A DNA stretch of 64,000 nt, from the NCBI GenBank assembly GCA_001804705.1, contig MHAY01000091.1, positions 1 to 64,000 of the forward strand. Reading direction: 5' to 3'. Of the stretch, positions 34,561 through 43,309 are shown piece by piece; the stretch's first letter is position 1; each line of letters begins with the position of its first letter. The position numbers and the translations under genes are program-made. Under the pieces are notes generated by a model that had not been told where the DNA came from, searched no databases, and saw nothing but the letters and a program-made list of their open reading frames with translations. The DNA is from Ignavibacteria bacterium RIFOXYC2_FULL_35_21. Its GTDB lineage: Bacteria > Bacteroidota > Ignavibacteria > Kapaibacteriales > UBA2268.

Positions 34561-36039
34561 ATGACAATTTACATAATCGTTCTTTTGGCATATCTGACAG
34601 GACTTACTATTTTTAATTTTTATAAAGCAAAAAGCGTTAAAACCCAGGATGACATGATGGTTGCCGGAAGAAGCCTCGGAGTAACCAAAATGGTGTTCAC
34701 TCTTGTCTGCACATGGATTGGTTCGGGCACATTCATTGCCGGAGCCGAATTCGCTTACAGGGCAGGATGGAGTTCGCTTTGGATGCCCGCAGGAGCATGG
34801 GTAGGAATATTTATTATTTACTTCCTTGCAGGAAAAATCCGCACATTCGGACAATACACCATCGGCGATATACTCGAGGTAAGATACGGTAGGTTTGCAA
34901 GGCTATTCGGTGCAATTGCACTTGTCATTGCATTTACAACGATAGTATCATACCAATTCAGAGCGGGCGGTTATATTTTGAATGTCATAACAGACGGTGC
35001 AGTGAGTGTAGCTTTGGGACAGTCTATTGCCGCAGCAGTTGTCATACTTTTCACTGCCATTGGAGGAATGATTGCCGTAGCACATACGGATTTACCTAAT
35101 GGAATCATTATCGTTCTTGCCTGTATAATTTCAGTGCCATTTGTAATAATAGGTGTAGGAGGTTTAGATGCTCCCGCAAATGTTCTTCCACCTTCACATT
35201 TTGAGATGTTCTCATCTGAATTTGGAAAGTACCCGATGCTGAAAGGATTGTCGTATTTTCTTGCCACTGGCTTGTTACTTCTTGGTGTTCAGAGCATGTA
35301 TCAAAAGTTTTATAGTGCAAAAACACCTGCAGATGCAAAAAAAGCAGTTGCTCTTTGGATTATAGGTACAATAGTAGTTGAAACAGTCGTAGTTGCCATC
35401 GCAATATATGCTTCAGTAAAATTCTGGAATACACCGAATTTCGACCCTGCATCAATAGTGTTACAAGCAGCAATGAATCTTGTTCCCAAACCGGTAGGGA
35501 TACTTTTACTCGCAGCAGCAGTGGTTGTTGTAATTTCAACAGGAATGAACTATTTGCTAAGCCCTTCGACAAATATTATCAGAGATGTGTACCAGACATT
35601 TATTAATCCCCAGGCTGATGCAAAAAAGATGGTTGCTTTGCAGAAAATATTCATTGTAATACTTGGTTTAACGGCATTTCTAATGATATTCATACCGACA
35701 TATTTTAATTTAAAAATATCTGTACTTAAATACGCTTACTTTGCATATACAATTTACGGCGTTGCCATTACACCCGCACTGATAGCAGCACTTACATGGA
35801 AAAGAGCTACAAAAGCCGGCGGACTTACGAGCATTCTATCAGGTGCATTAATGGTCATACTGTTAGACTTAGTAATCCCTAATATTTTTCCAAATGTCAT
35901 GATAGGTGATGACCCATGGGGAATACCAAGTATATATCCTGCTGCTATTGTATCAATCGGGACTCTATTTATTGTTAGTTTTATGACCCCGAAGCCGGAT
36001 AACGAAACTTTAATTAAGTTATTTCCCGAGAAAGCATGA
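34561..36039 (+). CDS. Sodium:solute symporter (SSS family)
   Basis: A 492-residue polytopic protein with about 13 helices. The N-terminal block DDMMVAGRSLGVTKMVFTLV followed by CTWIGSGTFIAGAEFAY is the SSS landmark of the first helices. It differs clearly from the symporter at 6167-7585. It is followed in the same direction by peptidase T and an OPT transporter, so it may bring in amino acids or small peptides. The substrate is not determined by sequence. Confidence 0.88.
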   Translation: MTIYIIVLLAYLTGLTIFNFYKAKSVKTQDDMMVAGRSLGVTKMVFTLVCTWIGSGTFIAGAEFAYRAGWSSLWMPAGAWVGIFIIYFLAGKIRTFGQYTIGDILEVRYGRFARLFGAIALVIAFTTIVSYQFRAGGYILNVITDGAVSVALGQSIAAAVVILFTAIGGMIAVAHTDLPNGIIIVLACIISVPFVIIGVGGLDAPANVLPPSHFEMFSSEFGKYPMLKGLSYFLATGLLLLGVQSMYQKFYSAKTPADAKKAVALWIIGTIVVETVVVAIAIYASVKFWNTPNFDPASIVLQAAMNLVPKPVGILLLAAAVVVVISTGMNYLLSPSTNIIRDVYQTFINPQADAKKMVALQKIFIVILGLTAFLMIFIPTYFNLKISVLKYAYFAYTIYGVAITPALIAALTWKRATKAGGLTSILSGALMVILLDLVIPNIFPNVMIGDDPWGIPSIYPAAIVSIGTLFIVSFMTPKPDNETLIKLFPEKA

Positions 36040-36096
36040 TAATAATATTTTTTAATTATAATTATAATATTGAATTAAAATCATAAGGAAAAAATA

Positions 36097-37347
36097 ATGG
36101 AAAAAGCATTAGACAGATTATTGAGATATGTGAAGATTGACACTCAATCAAAAGAAGGTGCAGAAACAACTCCAAGCACTGAAAAGCAGTTCAATCTTGC
36201 CAAATTACTTGTAAAGGAACTTAAAGCAATCGGCGTAAAGGATGTATCAATTGACGAGCATTGTTACGTTTATGCTTCAATACCAGCAAATGTTCCCAAA
36301 ACACATCCTGCTTATGGCAAAGTTCCTGCTATCGGATTTGCGGCTCACGTTGACACTTCGCCTGATGTTACTGGGGAAAATGTTAAACCTCAAGTTATTG
36401 AAAATTACCAGGGTGGGGATATTATTTTACCGGGTGATGAAAATGTTGTAATACTTGAATCTGAAAATAAAGGTTTAGCCGAATGCATTGGACATACAAT
36501 CGTTACTACAGACGGCACAACCTTGCTGGGTTCCGATGACAAATCCGGTATTGCCGCAATTATGTTAATGGCAGAAACATTGATGAACAATAAAGATATT
36601 TTGCATGGAGATGTTAAAATAGCATTCACACCCGACGAGGAAATCGGCTATGGAACGAAATACTTCGACTTATCAAAATTCGGTGCAAAATATGCTTATA
36701 CACTCGATGGTGAACTTCCCGGGGAGTTGAATAAAGAAACTTTCAGTGCAAATTCCGCAATAGTTCACATTACAGGAAGAGATATACATCCCGGAACTGC
36801 AAAAGATATTATGGTAAATTCAATCAGGGCGGCGGCGGATATTATTGCCAAAACTCCAAAAGATATGGCTCCGGAAACGACAGAAGGCTATCAGCCTTAC
36901 ATTCATCCCCACATACTTGAGGGAACGGTTGGTAAATCAACTATTAAATTTTTATTCAGAGACTTTGATACAAATGGATTAGATGTTCAAAAGAAAATGC
37001 TTGAGAACATTATCAAGACAGTTCAGCCAATACATCCCAAAACAAAGATTGAACTGGAAATTATAGAAATGTACAGAAACATGAGAGAAAAGTTGGATGA
37101 AAATCCTCTCGTTTTGGAATGTCTTTGGGAAGCCGCAGAAAAAGCAGGAGCCAAACCATACTGGAAGCCAATACGGGGCGGAACTGACGGTTCAAGGCTT
37201 ACGGAGATGGGTTTGCCAACTCCCAACATATTCAATGGAGGGCAGAACTTCCACAGTAAGACTGAATGGGTATCAATAAATGCTCTCAACTTGGCAGTTG
37301 ATACAGTAATAAACCTGATTCAAATTTGGGTTGAAAAGAATAAGTAA
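36097..37347 (+). CDS. pepT: Peptidase T (tripeptide aminopeptidase)
   Basis: A 416-residue M20B zinc peptidase that removes the N-terminal residue of tripeptides in the cytoplasm. Metal ligands and catalytic residues are recognisable: FAAHVDTSPDV (His, Asp), LLGSDDKSGIAA (bridging Asp), FTPDEEIGYG (Glu pair), TLDGELPGE, and the late FHSKTEW with a zinc His. Length is close to E. coli PepT (about 408). AAGGA lies 11 bases before the ATG. The OPT transporter downstream suggests that imported oligopeptides are its substrates. Confidence 0.94.
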   Translation: MEKALDRLLRYVKIDTQSKEGAETTPSTEKQFNLAKLLVKELKAIGVKDVSIDEHCYVYASIPANVPKTHPAYGKVPAIGFAAHVDTSPDVTGENVKPQVIENYQGGDIILPGDENVVILESENKGLAECIGHTIVTTDGTTLLGSDDKSGIAAIMLMAETLMNNKDILHGDVKIAFTPDEEIGYGTKYFDLSKFGAKYAYTLDGELPGELNKETFSANSAIVHITGRDIHPGTAKDIMVNSIRAAADIIAKTPKDMAPETTEGYQPYIHPHILEGTVGKSTIKFLFRDFDTNGLDVQKKMLENIIKTVQPIHPKTKIELEIIEMYRNMREKLDENPLVLECLWEAAEKAGAKPYWKPIRGGTDGSRLTEMGLPTPNIFNGGQNFHSKTEWVSINALNLAVDTVINLIQIWVEKNK

Positions 37348-37364
37348 ATATTTTGCAACACATA

Positions 37365-37395
37365 TTGATAATTTGTGTTATTAAAAATAAATTTG
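37365..37395 (+). promoter_or_regulatory. Bacteroidota-type promoter of OPT transporter gene
   Basis: TTG at 37365-37367, 20 bases, then TAAATTTG at 37388-37395. This is a good match to the TTG-N19-23-TAnnTTTG pattern, with the transporter ATG 29 bases further on. It implies independent expression from pepT. Confidence 0.5.
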
Positions 37396-37423
37396 AACGA
37401 ATTAAAAAAAATCAGGAGAATAA

Positions 37424-39433
37424 ATGGAACAGACAAGCTCAACAAGTAATTTACCTGAAAATGCATATCGTGAATTGAAACCCGGCGAAGTTTACAGGCC
37501 TGTAATGTCGCCTGAATACAAGTTCCCCGAAGTAACCCGCTGGTCGGTCTTCTGGGGATTAATAATGGCAGTCTTGTTTTCGGCTGCTTCTGCTTATTCC
37601 GGCTTAAAAATCGGACAGGTGATGGAAGCAGCAATACCAATATCAATATTGGCAGTAGGCATATCTTCTGCTTTCAAACGTAGAAAGGCACTCGGGCAAA
37701 ACGTAATAATCCAGTCAATCGGAGCAAGCTCGGGGGTCATTGTAGCAGGTGCCATATTTACAATTCCTGCACTTTATATATTGAATTTAAATGTTAGTTT
37801 TTTTCATGTTTTCCTGTCATCGCTTCTCGGAGGATTTCTTGGTATTCTCTTCCTGATACCATTCAGAAAGTATTTTGTCAGAGATATGCACGGAAAATTC
37901 CCGTTTCCCGAAGCAACTGCTACGACTGAAATACTAATGACAGGTGAAACAGGCGGCAAACAAGCAAGCGTACTAATCATAAGCGGTTTGTTAGGTGGTG
38001 TTTATGATTTCATTATAACATCAATAGGATTTTGGACAGAAACAATAACCTCAAGAATAATTCCTGCCGGTGAGGCAGTAGCAGATAAAATCAAACTTGT
38101 ATTCAAGCTTGACACACTCTCGATGATACTCGGTTTAGGGTACATCGTAGGGCTTAAATATGCAACAATAATCTGTGCAGGTTCATTCCTGTCATGGTTT
38201 GTGTTTGTGCCTCTTATAAATGAATTTGGAAATATAATAGCAGGTGTAGGCGGAACAAACTTCTTCGCAGGGATGAGAGCCGAAGATATTTTCAGCACTT
38301 ATGTCCGTCATATCGGAATCGGCGGTATTGCAATGGCAGGCATTATCGGCATACTCAAATCATCGAAAATAATCGGCGGGGCTTTTTCATTAGCATACAA
38401 AGAAATTTTTCATTCCAAGAAATCAGAAGATGAAATCGAACACAGAACACAAAAGGATTTAAAAATTACTTATAATGTATTTTTCATTCTATTAACCGTC
38501 ATTGCAATATTTATTTTTTTAATGGCTGGTGTTCATCTTTCAGTAAGCAATGCAATTATTGCTTTGTTAACCGTAACAATAATAGCATTCCTTTTCACAA
38601 CAGTTGCGGCTAATGCTATAGCAATAGTAGGAACAAATCCAGTTTCGGGAATGACACTGATGACACTGATACTGTCATCTATCATCCTGACAAAAGTCGG
38701 ATTAACAGGAGAAAAAGGGATGGTCAGCGCCTTGATAATTGGTGGAATTGTATGTACAGCCCTTTCTATGGCAGGTGGTTTCATTACCGACCTGAAAATA
38801 GGTTACTGGCTTGGCTCGACACCCGTTAAACAGCAATCATGGAAGTTCCTCGGAACATTTGTATCTGCGGCTTCAGTTGGTGCTGTAATTTTATTATTAA
38901 ATCAAACATACGGGTTTGGCCCCTCAAGTCCTAATCCGCTTGCCGCACCTCAGGCAAATGCTATGGCGGCAGTCATAGAACCTTTGATGTCTGCGGAAGC
39001 CCAGGTGCACTGGACTTTATATCTTGTCGGAGCAGTTATAGCCATTTTATTGAATGCCCTTAAGATTTCTCCACTTGCTTTTGCACTTGGAATGTATTTG
39101 CCACTGGAACTAAATACACCTTTGCTTGTCGGAGGATTGGTTGCTTATTTCGTCAAGTCCCGTTCTAAAGACGAAGGATTGAACAATGCGAGATTCCAAA
39201 GAGGAACCTTGATTGCATCAGGCTTTATAGCCGGTGGAGCATTATTCGGTGTTTTCGGAGCTATAATGAAATATGTATTTGGTATTTACAAAGTGCCTGA
39301 TGTTTTTGAATATTATAAAAGTGGATGGCTGAAAACCGATGGGGCAATGTGGCTTTCGCTTGGCATGTTTATATTGATTATTGTTTATATGGCCTGGGAT
39401 TCAATGAGGGCGAAACCTGAAAATAATTCTTAG
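37424..39433 (+). CDS. OPT-family oligopeptide transporter
   Basis: A 669-residue membrane protein with about 16 helices. The N-terminal block YRPVMSPEYKFPEVTRWSVF followed by SAASAYSGLKIGQVMEAAIP is characteristic of prokaryotic OPT transporters, which bring in di- to tetrapeptides or metal chelates using the proton gradient. Internal GTNPVSGMTLMTL and the C-terminal LPLELNTPLLVGGLV are also typical. GGAG lies 8 bases before the ATG. It forms a functional unit with pepT upstream. Confidence 0.9.
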   Translation: MEQTSSTSNLPENAYRELKPGEVYRPVMSPEYKFPEVTRWSVFWGLIMAVLFSAASAYSGLKIGQVMEAAIPISILAVGISSAFKRRKALGQNVIIQSIGASSGVIVAGAIFTIPALYILNLNVSFFHVFLSSLLGGFLGILFLIPFRKYFVRDMHGKFPFPEATATTEILMTGETGGKQASVLIISGLLGGVYDFIITSIGFWTETITSRIIPAGEAVADKIKLVFKLDTLSMILGLGYIVGLKYATIICAGSFLSWFVFVPLINEFGNIIAGVGGTNFFAGMRAEDIFSTYVRHIGIGGIAMAGIIGILKSSKIIGGAFSLAYKEIFHSKKSEDEIEHRTQKDLKITYNVFFILLTVIAIFIFLMAGVHLSVSNAIIALLTVTIIAFLFTTVAANAIAIVGTNPVSGMTLMTLILSSIILTKVGLTGEKGMVSALIIGGIVCTALSMAGGFITDLKIGYWLGSTPVKQQSWKFLGTFVSAASVGAVILLLNQTYGFGPSSPNPLAAPQANAMAAVIEPLMSAEAQVHWTLYLVGAVIAILLNALKISPLAFALGMYLPLELNTPLLVGGLVAYFVKSRSKDEGLNNARFQRGTLIASGFIAGGALFGVFGAIMKYVFGIYKVPDVFEYYKSGWLKTDGAMWLSLGMFILIIVYMAWDSMRAKPENNS

Positions 39434-39613
39434 AAAGATAAATTGGGGTTAGGATTTTATTTCCATTTTAACTTATGTTAAAATTAGTTCTATAAAAATA
39501 TTGTGATATAATATTATAATATCATTACCTAAATGAATTGTCACATTGAGTCCATGGCCACAGCCGAAGCGATGGTAAAACAAAAATATGACAAATTATA
39601 ATCGTTCTTTATT

Positions 39614-39745
39614 TGAATAGCCATTATCTTCAGATAGTGGAATTTTAATTCTACCAGATTCTGACTTTAGTCACTTATTTTAAGTGGATAAATCCCGATT
39701 TGTGGTGATTAACCATCACCACTACTTAAAAGTAGTGGCTATTCA
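39614..39745 (-). repeat. Inverted-repeat element, copy 2 (about 132 bp)
   Basis: It begins TGAATAG and ends CTATTCA. Read on the minus strand, it aligns along its whole length with 17556-17689, sharing GGGATTTATCC, AATAAGTGACTAAAGTC and both end hairpins (CCACTACTT...AAGTAGTGG, CCACTATCT...AGATAGTGG). The stems keep complementary changes between the copies. Confidence 0.75.
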
Positions 39746-39777
39746 TTTTAAATATAATAAACCATTTTTATAATGTG

Positions 39778-39847
39778 TCATTAACAGCGTAGTCGAAATG
39801 TACAATAACAATGTACCGCTCTTTCTTCGACTACTCTCAGACTGACA
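39778..39847. repeat. Palindromic block of the GTCATTCTGA...GAAGAATC type
   Basis: The left part GTAGTCGAAA is answered by TTTCTTCGACTAC about 40 bases on, with GTACAATAACAATGTAC inside. The outer bases GTCATTAAC and AGACTGACA also roughly pair. It is related in layout to 26226-26314. Confidence 0.5.
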
Positions 39848-39963
39848 TCCGTAAGATTTAATTAGGAAAAGATATGAGTTGATTAATTTTCATTAAAAAT
39901 GAAATTATTCGTTAATCTTCTTATAGTATTATATAATTACAAAATCAAAAAAAATACCGGTTA

Positions 39964-41040
39964 ATGAAAGAAGGAACCAAAACATTTTTGAGATTCACAA
40001 TCTCGATAATAATTATAATTGCGTCTTTATATTATGCAGTTAAAGATATTAATTTCAGAGAGCTCCTGAGGATAATTATAAGCGCCGACTACTTCTGGAT
40101 AATTCTTTCCGTACCGGTAATAACACTATCCCACTGGGTCCGTGCAATGCGATGGAAAACAATGCTCGAACCTGCTCTGAAGAAGAAATCATCATCGGTC
40201 TGGAATCTTTTTTCTGCTGTAATGATTGGTTATGCAGCTAACTGTGTGCTTCCGCGTGGAGGAGAATTTTTAAGGCCATATATTTATGCCCGCAGAGAAA
40301 AAATATCCTTTTCAACTACATTTGCTACAATAATTGTCGAAAGGTTTATTGATGTAATAACACTTGTTCTTTTATTCTGTGTTGTGTTTCTATTTTTAAG
40401 CGAAAAAGTGATTCAGGCACTTCCGAATCTCGAGCCTAACTATGTTATAGTACCTGTTGCTATTATTTTATGTGTTCTTATTTTATCTTTCTATCCCCCA
40501 TTTATCAGAATCGTTCTGAAAATAATTATCAAGCCAATTTCAATTAAACTTTTTGATAAATTGAATGAAGCCTTTGAAAAATTTCTAAAAGGCTTTGCAA
40601 TCATCAGAAATCCATCTCAATACTTGAGGTTAATTATTGAGTCGCTGGGAATCTGGTTTCTCTACACTGTACCAATGTTTCTGATGTTCTTTTCATTCGA
40701 TTTCCAATCGAAATTCAATTTAGGGTTCGATGATGCTACTGTTTTAATAATAATATCCGGAATCGGTGCTACCATAGCTCCCACACCGGGTGCAATCGGA
40801 GTATATCACGTTTTAATCCAAAATGCAATGGTTCAACTTTATGGAATAAGTTCTGAAGAAGCACTCGCTTATGCCACACTCACACACGCTATAAACTATC
40901 TCGTTCAGGTCGGAATAGGAGGACTATTCTTCTTCAGGGAAAATATTAAAAAACTTCCTCCGAGGAAAGAATTTTCAAAGGAGCTTGAAGCAGGACCAAT
41001 AGATACTAATAATGAAATCCAAACCCATAACCTTAACTGA
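39964..41040 (+). CDS. Flippase-like membrane protein (UPF0104/LPG synthase TM domain family)
   Basis: A 358-residue protein with about 8-9 helices and the family's signature residues: LSHWVRAMRWKTML in the second helix region, MIGYAANCVLPRGGEFLRPY in the middle, and APTPGAIGVYHVLIQ near the C-terminus. Related domains are found in lysyl-phosphatidylglycerol synthases and in archaeal and bacterial lipid flippase candidates. The biochemical role here is unknown. It ends two bases before the rlmI gene starts and is probably co-transcribed with it. Confidence 0.82.
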   Translation: MKEGTKTFLRFTISIIIIIASLYYAVKDINFRELLRIIISADYFWIILSVPVITLSHWVRAMRWKTMLEPALKKKSSSVWNLFSAVMIGYAANCVLPRGGEFLRPYIYARREKISFSTTFATIIVERFIDVITLVLLFCVVFLFLSEKVIQALPNLEPNYVIVPVAIILCVLILSFYPPFIRIVLKIIIKPISIKLFDKLNEAFEKFLKGFAIIRNPSQYLRLIIESLGIWFLYTVPMFLMFFSFDFQSKFNLGFDDATVLIIISGIGATIAPTPGAIGVYHVLIQNAMVQLYGISSEEALAYATLTHAINYLVQVGIGGLFFFRENIKKLPPRKEFSKELEAGPIDTNNEIQTHNLN

Positions 41041-41042
41041 TT

Positions 41043-42206
41043 ATGGAAAAGCTATTCATAAAACGTAATCACGACAAACGTATAAAAGCGGGTCATCTCT
41101 GGATTTTCAGCAATGAACTTGAGACAATACCTGATTTGTCATCGGGTTCTGTTGTTGAAGTTTATACATCTAACAATACAAACCTTGGACTTGGATTTTA
41201 CAATCCTAATAGCTTAATAGCTGTACGTCTATTAAAAACTTATTCGACTGTTAATTCTGATTTTTTTCTTGATAGGTTCATCAAAGCATACGAATTAAGA
41301 AAAAGATTAGGCAAAACTGAAATGTGCAGATTGGTTTTCGGTGAATCAGACTTACTTCCGGGACTTATTGTTGATAAATACAGTTATTATCTATCAACAC
41401 AGATATTATCTGCCGGAATGGAAAAGTTTATAGATGTAATAATCGAGGCATTACTCAAAATTCTTCCCGAAACAAAAGGGATAATTGCAAAAAATAATTC
41501 AAAGCTGAGAGTATTGGAAGGCCTTCCACTTGAAGAAAAAGTTTTATTTGGAGACATACCTGATGAAATAATAACAATCGAAAATGGAATTAAACTTACA
41601 ATTTCACTTAAGCATAGTCAGAAGACAGGGTATTTCCTCGACCAAACAGAGAACAGGAAGTTCGTTAAGTCCATTTCAAAAGGATTAAATGTCCTCGATT
41701 GTTATTGCAACCAGGGTGGCTTTGCCCTACATTCAGCTAAAGGTGGAGCAAAGGAAATAGTTTGTATTGATTCTTCAAACACAGCATTGGCTCAGGCAAA
41801 ACGCAATGCTGAAATAAACAATTTCACCAATATTGATTTCATTGAATCTGATGTACCTGAATTTTTAAACAAAGAAATATCAAGAGATTCCAAATGGGAT
41901 TTAATTATACTCGACCCTCCTTCATTTGCTAAAAGTAAAAAAGATGTAAGAAACGCATCAAAAGGTTATGCTAAAATTAACAGACTTGCATTGCAGTTAT
42001 TGTCTGATGGCGGCTTCCTTGCAACATCAAGCTGTTCACAACATATAACTGAAGAAACCTTCTACGATATAATTTTCAGGGAAGCTGTTAAACTAAACAT
42101 ACAATTACGACTTATTAATAGAGGTTCACAGGCTCCCGACCATCCTATTTTAGCATCAATGCCCGAAACAAAATACCTTAAATTTTTTGTATTTCAGAAA
42201 ATATAA
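41043..42206 (+). CDS. rlmI: 23S rRNA (cytosine-C5) methyltransferase RlmI
   Basis: A 387-residue enzyme with an N-terminal PUA domain (KRIKAGHLWIFSNEL) and a C-terminal Rossmann methyltransferase. Motif I is NVLDCYCNQGGFALHSA, the substrate motif is LIILDPPSFAKSKKD, and the catalytic Cys lies in ATSSCSQH. By family it makes m5C1962 in 23S rRNA. The frame begins immediately after the stop of the preceding membrane-protein gene. All family motifs are intact; other RlmI-like specificities cannot be excluded. Confidence 0.88.
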   Translation: MEKLFIKRNHDKRIKAGHLWIFSNELETIPDLSSGSVVEVYTSNNTNLGLGFYNPNSLIAVRLLKTYSTVNSDFFLDRFIKAYELRKRLGKTEMCRLVFGESDLLPGLIVDKYSYYLSTQILSAGMEKFIDVIIEALLKILPETKGIIAKNNSKLRVLEGLPLEEKVLFGDIPDEIITIENGIKLTISLKHSQKTGYFLDQTENRKFVKSISKGLNVLDCYCNQGGFALHSAKGGAKEIVCIDSSNTALAQAKRNAEINNFTNIDFIESDVPEFLNKEISRDSKWDLIILDPPSFAKSKKDVRNASKGYAKINRLALQLLSDGGFLATSSCSQHITEETFYDIIFREAVKLNIQLRLINRGSQAPDHPILASMPETKYLKFFVFQKI

Positions 42207-42216
42207 TTATAGAATC

Positions 42217-43227
42217 TCAATCCAACTTCACAATTTTTTTATGGAAAATTTCTTTCCCAATTCTTATTTCCATGAAATAGACACCTGATTGATATTTAGA
42301 TATATCTACCATTGCATCAGAATTATCCGAAGAAAAATGAATTGTATTCTCATAAATCACATTTCCTTTTAAATCCAAGATTTTAATAAAAGCCGGATTA
42401 TTCGTTGTTGTATTTATTTTCAGATTTACTAAATCAAATGTAGGATTAGGGTATATATTTATTAAGTCACTTTCATTAAAGACTAATTCATTAACACCTG
42501 TATTTTGATATGTTACATAATCATAGCATTGCCTGAAATCATCAATAATCTCTTGGGAATTGAAGTAATCATTATCAACATGCTCTACACCAGGTTTGAT
42601 TAAATATAATAAAGCCGCACCACTGTCTTGTATATTTGTCATAAGTAAATTAACTGCAGAATAATTGAAATCTTTGTCTCCAAGAATTGTAGCCATTCTG
42701 ATATTCATTATGTTGCTCCACATTATTGAATCAAACTGGCTCTTTCCGATTGCTGGTGCAAGTCCAATTATCCCATTGAACATTGTAGGATTCCATAAAC
42801 CTAATTGATATGCAATTCCACCACCCCATGAATATCCCATTGATATCATCTTAGTTGTATCAACATTATATGTTGTTCTAACATAGTTATATGTTTCACT
42901 GGTTAAATTTAAAAGGTAAGACCATTCTTTCCCATTTAAATTATTCGCATCAGGACATGCTAAAATTGCATTTACTCTTTGAGCGAGCAAAATTTTAATA
43001 ATATAACGCATGTTTTGACCGTTATCACCTGCTCCATGCCATGCAAGTAAAAACGGGTACGTACTTTTTGAGTCATAATCAATTGGAACCCAGAATGATA
43101 TTGTACTTATTGTTCCTCTGTCGTCATATTGCATATTAAAATCTCCTGTTTGAGGCTGTGATAGAAGTGATTCACCCGAAATCGCAAGAAATAATAATGA
43201 CAAAAAGAGTGTAATTATTTTTTTCAT
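42217..43227 (-). CDS. Secreted esterase-like hydrolase with T9SS sorting domain
   Basis: A 336-residue protein with a signal peptide (about residues 1-24), an alpha/beta hydrolase domain of the LpqC/PHB-depolymerase-like kind, and a C-terminal type A sorting domain. The nucleophile Ser is in MGYSWGGGIAYQLG; Asp and His are probably in TILGDKDFNY and GVEHVDND. The tail begins INIYPNPTFDLVNLKI and ends GVYFMEIRIGKEIFHKKIVKLD. It is expected to leave the cell by T9SS and stay on or near the surface. The substrate is unknown. Confidence 0.82.
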   Translation of the reverse strand: MKKIITLFLSLLFLAISGESLLSQPQTGDFNMQYDDRGTISTISFWVPIDYDSKSTYPFLLAWHGAGDNGQNMRYIIKILLAQRVNAILACPDANNLNGKEWSYLLNLTSETYNYVRTTYNVDTTKMISMGYSWGGGIAYQLGLWNPTMFNGIIGLAPAIGKSQFDSIMWSNIMNIRMATILGDKDFNYSAVNLLMTNIQDSGAALLYLIKPGVEHVDNDYFNSQEIIDDFRQCYDYVTYQNTGVNELVFNESDLINIYPNPTFDLVNLKINTTTNNPAFIKILDLKGNVIYENTIHFSSDNSDAMVDISKYQSGVYFMEIRIGKEIFHKKIVKLD

Positions 43228-43309
43228 TTTGTTTACTCCCTAACATTATAAAAAATCATTATAATATAAAAGTAAATTTAATAAAAAATAAAATTAAAAC
43301 ACAAGATAT

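Larger units (their letters stand above)
39434..39963. other. 530-bp gene-free region filled with repeats
   Basis: No gene is seen on either strand. It contains the second copy of the inverted-repeat element (39614-39745) and a palindromic block at 39778-39847. The AT-rich remainder may hold the promoter of the downstream membrane-protein gene, but no good TAnnTTTG site is seen. Confidence 0.65.

Noticed and set aside
35108-35572. Minus-strand frames over the sodium symporter gene
   Set aside because: They are composition artefacts opposite a membrane-protein gene, with Leu-rich low-information sequence.
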